DNA of 5,960 bases, from the NCBI GenBank assembly GCA_026985385.1, contig JALSQM010000001.1:1-5960 (forward strand), in the 5' to 3' direction. The stretch's first letter is position 1. Each line of letters opens with the position of its first letter. Shown here in pieces: positions 5,734 to 5,960 of the stretch. The stretch comes from Acidilobaceae archaeon. Lineage in GTDB: Archaea; Thermoproteota; Thermoprotei_A; Sulfolobales; Acidilobaceae. The notes beneath the pieces were generated by a model. That model had not been told where the DNA came from. It saw only the letters and a program-made list of their open reading frames with translations, and searched no databases. A program made the position numbers and the translations under genes.

Positions 5734-5960
5734 ACGCTATTACCCTGGATCTACCCGGGATCCGGATCCTCACCTCCTCCGGGGGCAGCCCCAGGGCTAG
5801 GTGCCTGGACTCCCGGGGCAGGGCCCCGGCTAGGGCCCTCCTAACCTCCTCGACTACATCGTCAACCCTCGCATCTCCGGGTGCTAGGACCACGTAGGCG
5901 AGGCTCCTCTGGGAGACCAAGTCCTCGGGGCCCACTATAACCATAGGGGCCCCCTCGCTG
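5693..5960 (-). CDS. Unrecognised protein, C-terminal fragment or short 83-residue gene
   Basis: A minus-strand frame is open from the right edge to a TAG at 5695-5693. An ATG at 5944 gives 83 residues and is preceded by GAGGGGG five bases upstream, a possible Shine-Dalgarno, but the frame stays open upstream (S-E-G-A-P), so this may equally be the end of a larger protein. Visible parts are a strand-rich start (MVIVGPEDLV, SLAYVVLAPGD), an amphipathic helix DVVEEVRRALAGALP (29-43), and an Arg-rich tail ending RIPPPGPGS. I recognise no family. Reality is supported by AGG, ATA, GCC and CTA codon use like the neighbours, a plausible alternation of strand and helix, and the absence of any competing plus-strand frame after 5733. 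It converges on padR and shares its last 41 bp. Confidence 0.55.
   Translation of the reverse strand, partial: SEGAPMVIVGPEDLVSQRSLAYVVLAPGDARVDDVVEEVRRALAGALPRESRHLALGLPPEEVRIRIPGRSRVIASRRGRIPPPGPGS

Noticed and set aside
5758..5769. Perfect 12-bp palindrome GGATCCGGATCC
   Set aside because: It lies inside the minus-strand reading frame as an Arg-Ile-Arg-Ile codon run, away from any promoter; about one such palindrome is expected by chance in the window.

Overview
The window looks like chromosomal DNA from a hyperthermophilic crenarchaeon, probably Desulfurococcales-like; the genus cannot be fixed from this sequence. The grounds are: GC-rich, purine-rich coding strands using AGG for Arg and ATA for Ile; archaeal AT-rich TATA boxes in otherwise GC-rich spacers; GTG and TTG starts; short or absent leaders; and a myo-inositol-1-phosphate synthase of archaeal size.

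Layout. Positions 1-345 (minus strand) hold the first 115 codons of a thiolase-fold protein of the archaeal thiolase/SCP2 type, running off the left edge. It has no cysteine where the thiolase nucleophile is expected. Positions 346-495 are a divergent promoter region with one TATA-like box per direction. Positions 496-1617 (plus) encode myo-inositol-1-phosphate synthase. A 104-bp spacer (1618-1721) carries a second plus-strand promoter with two perfect 12-bp palindromes and a 9-bp direct repeat that brackets the TATA box. Positions 1722-5264 (plus) encode a 1180-residue MMPL/RND-type membrane transporter. It overlaps a PadR-family regulator gene (about 5257-5733). A minus-strand reading frame that is open to the right edge ends at 5693, inside the 3' end of the padR gene, so the two converge and overlap by 41 bp.

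How the genes may work together. The inositol phosphate synthase feeds archaeal inositol phospholipids and, in many hyperthermophiles, the solute di-myo-inositol phosphate. The MMPL transporter and PadR regulator form a translationally overlapping pair, the usual arrangement of an export pump with its ligand-responsive repressor. The palindrome and direct-repeat cluster at the pump promoter is the obvious candidate operator. The thiolase-like gene diverges from the inositol gene and has no evident functional link to it.

The most unusual object is the transporter. A helix-rich insert of roughly 520 residues sits inside its first extracytoplasmic porter domain, with recurrent Pro-Pro helix starts. 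All 21 N-glycosylation sequons in the protein lie in predicted outside segments, and its six cysteines fall in pairs within single compartments. Its substrate cannot be read from the sequence.
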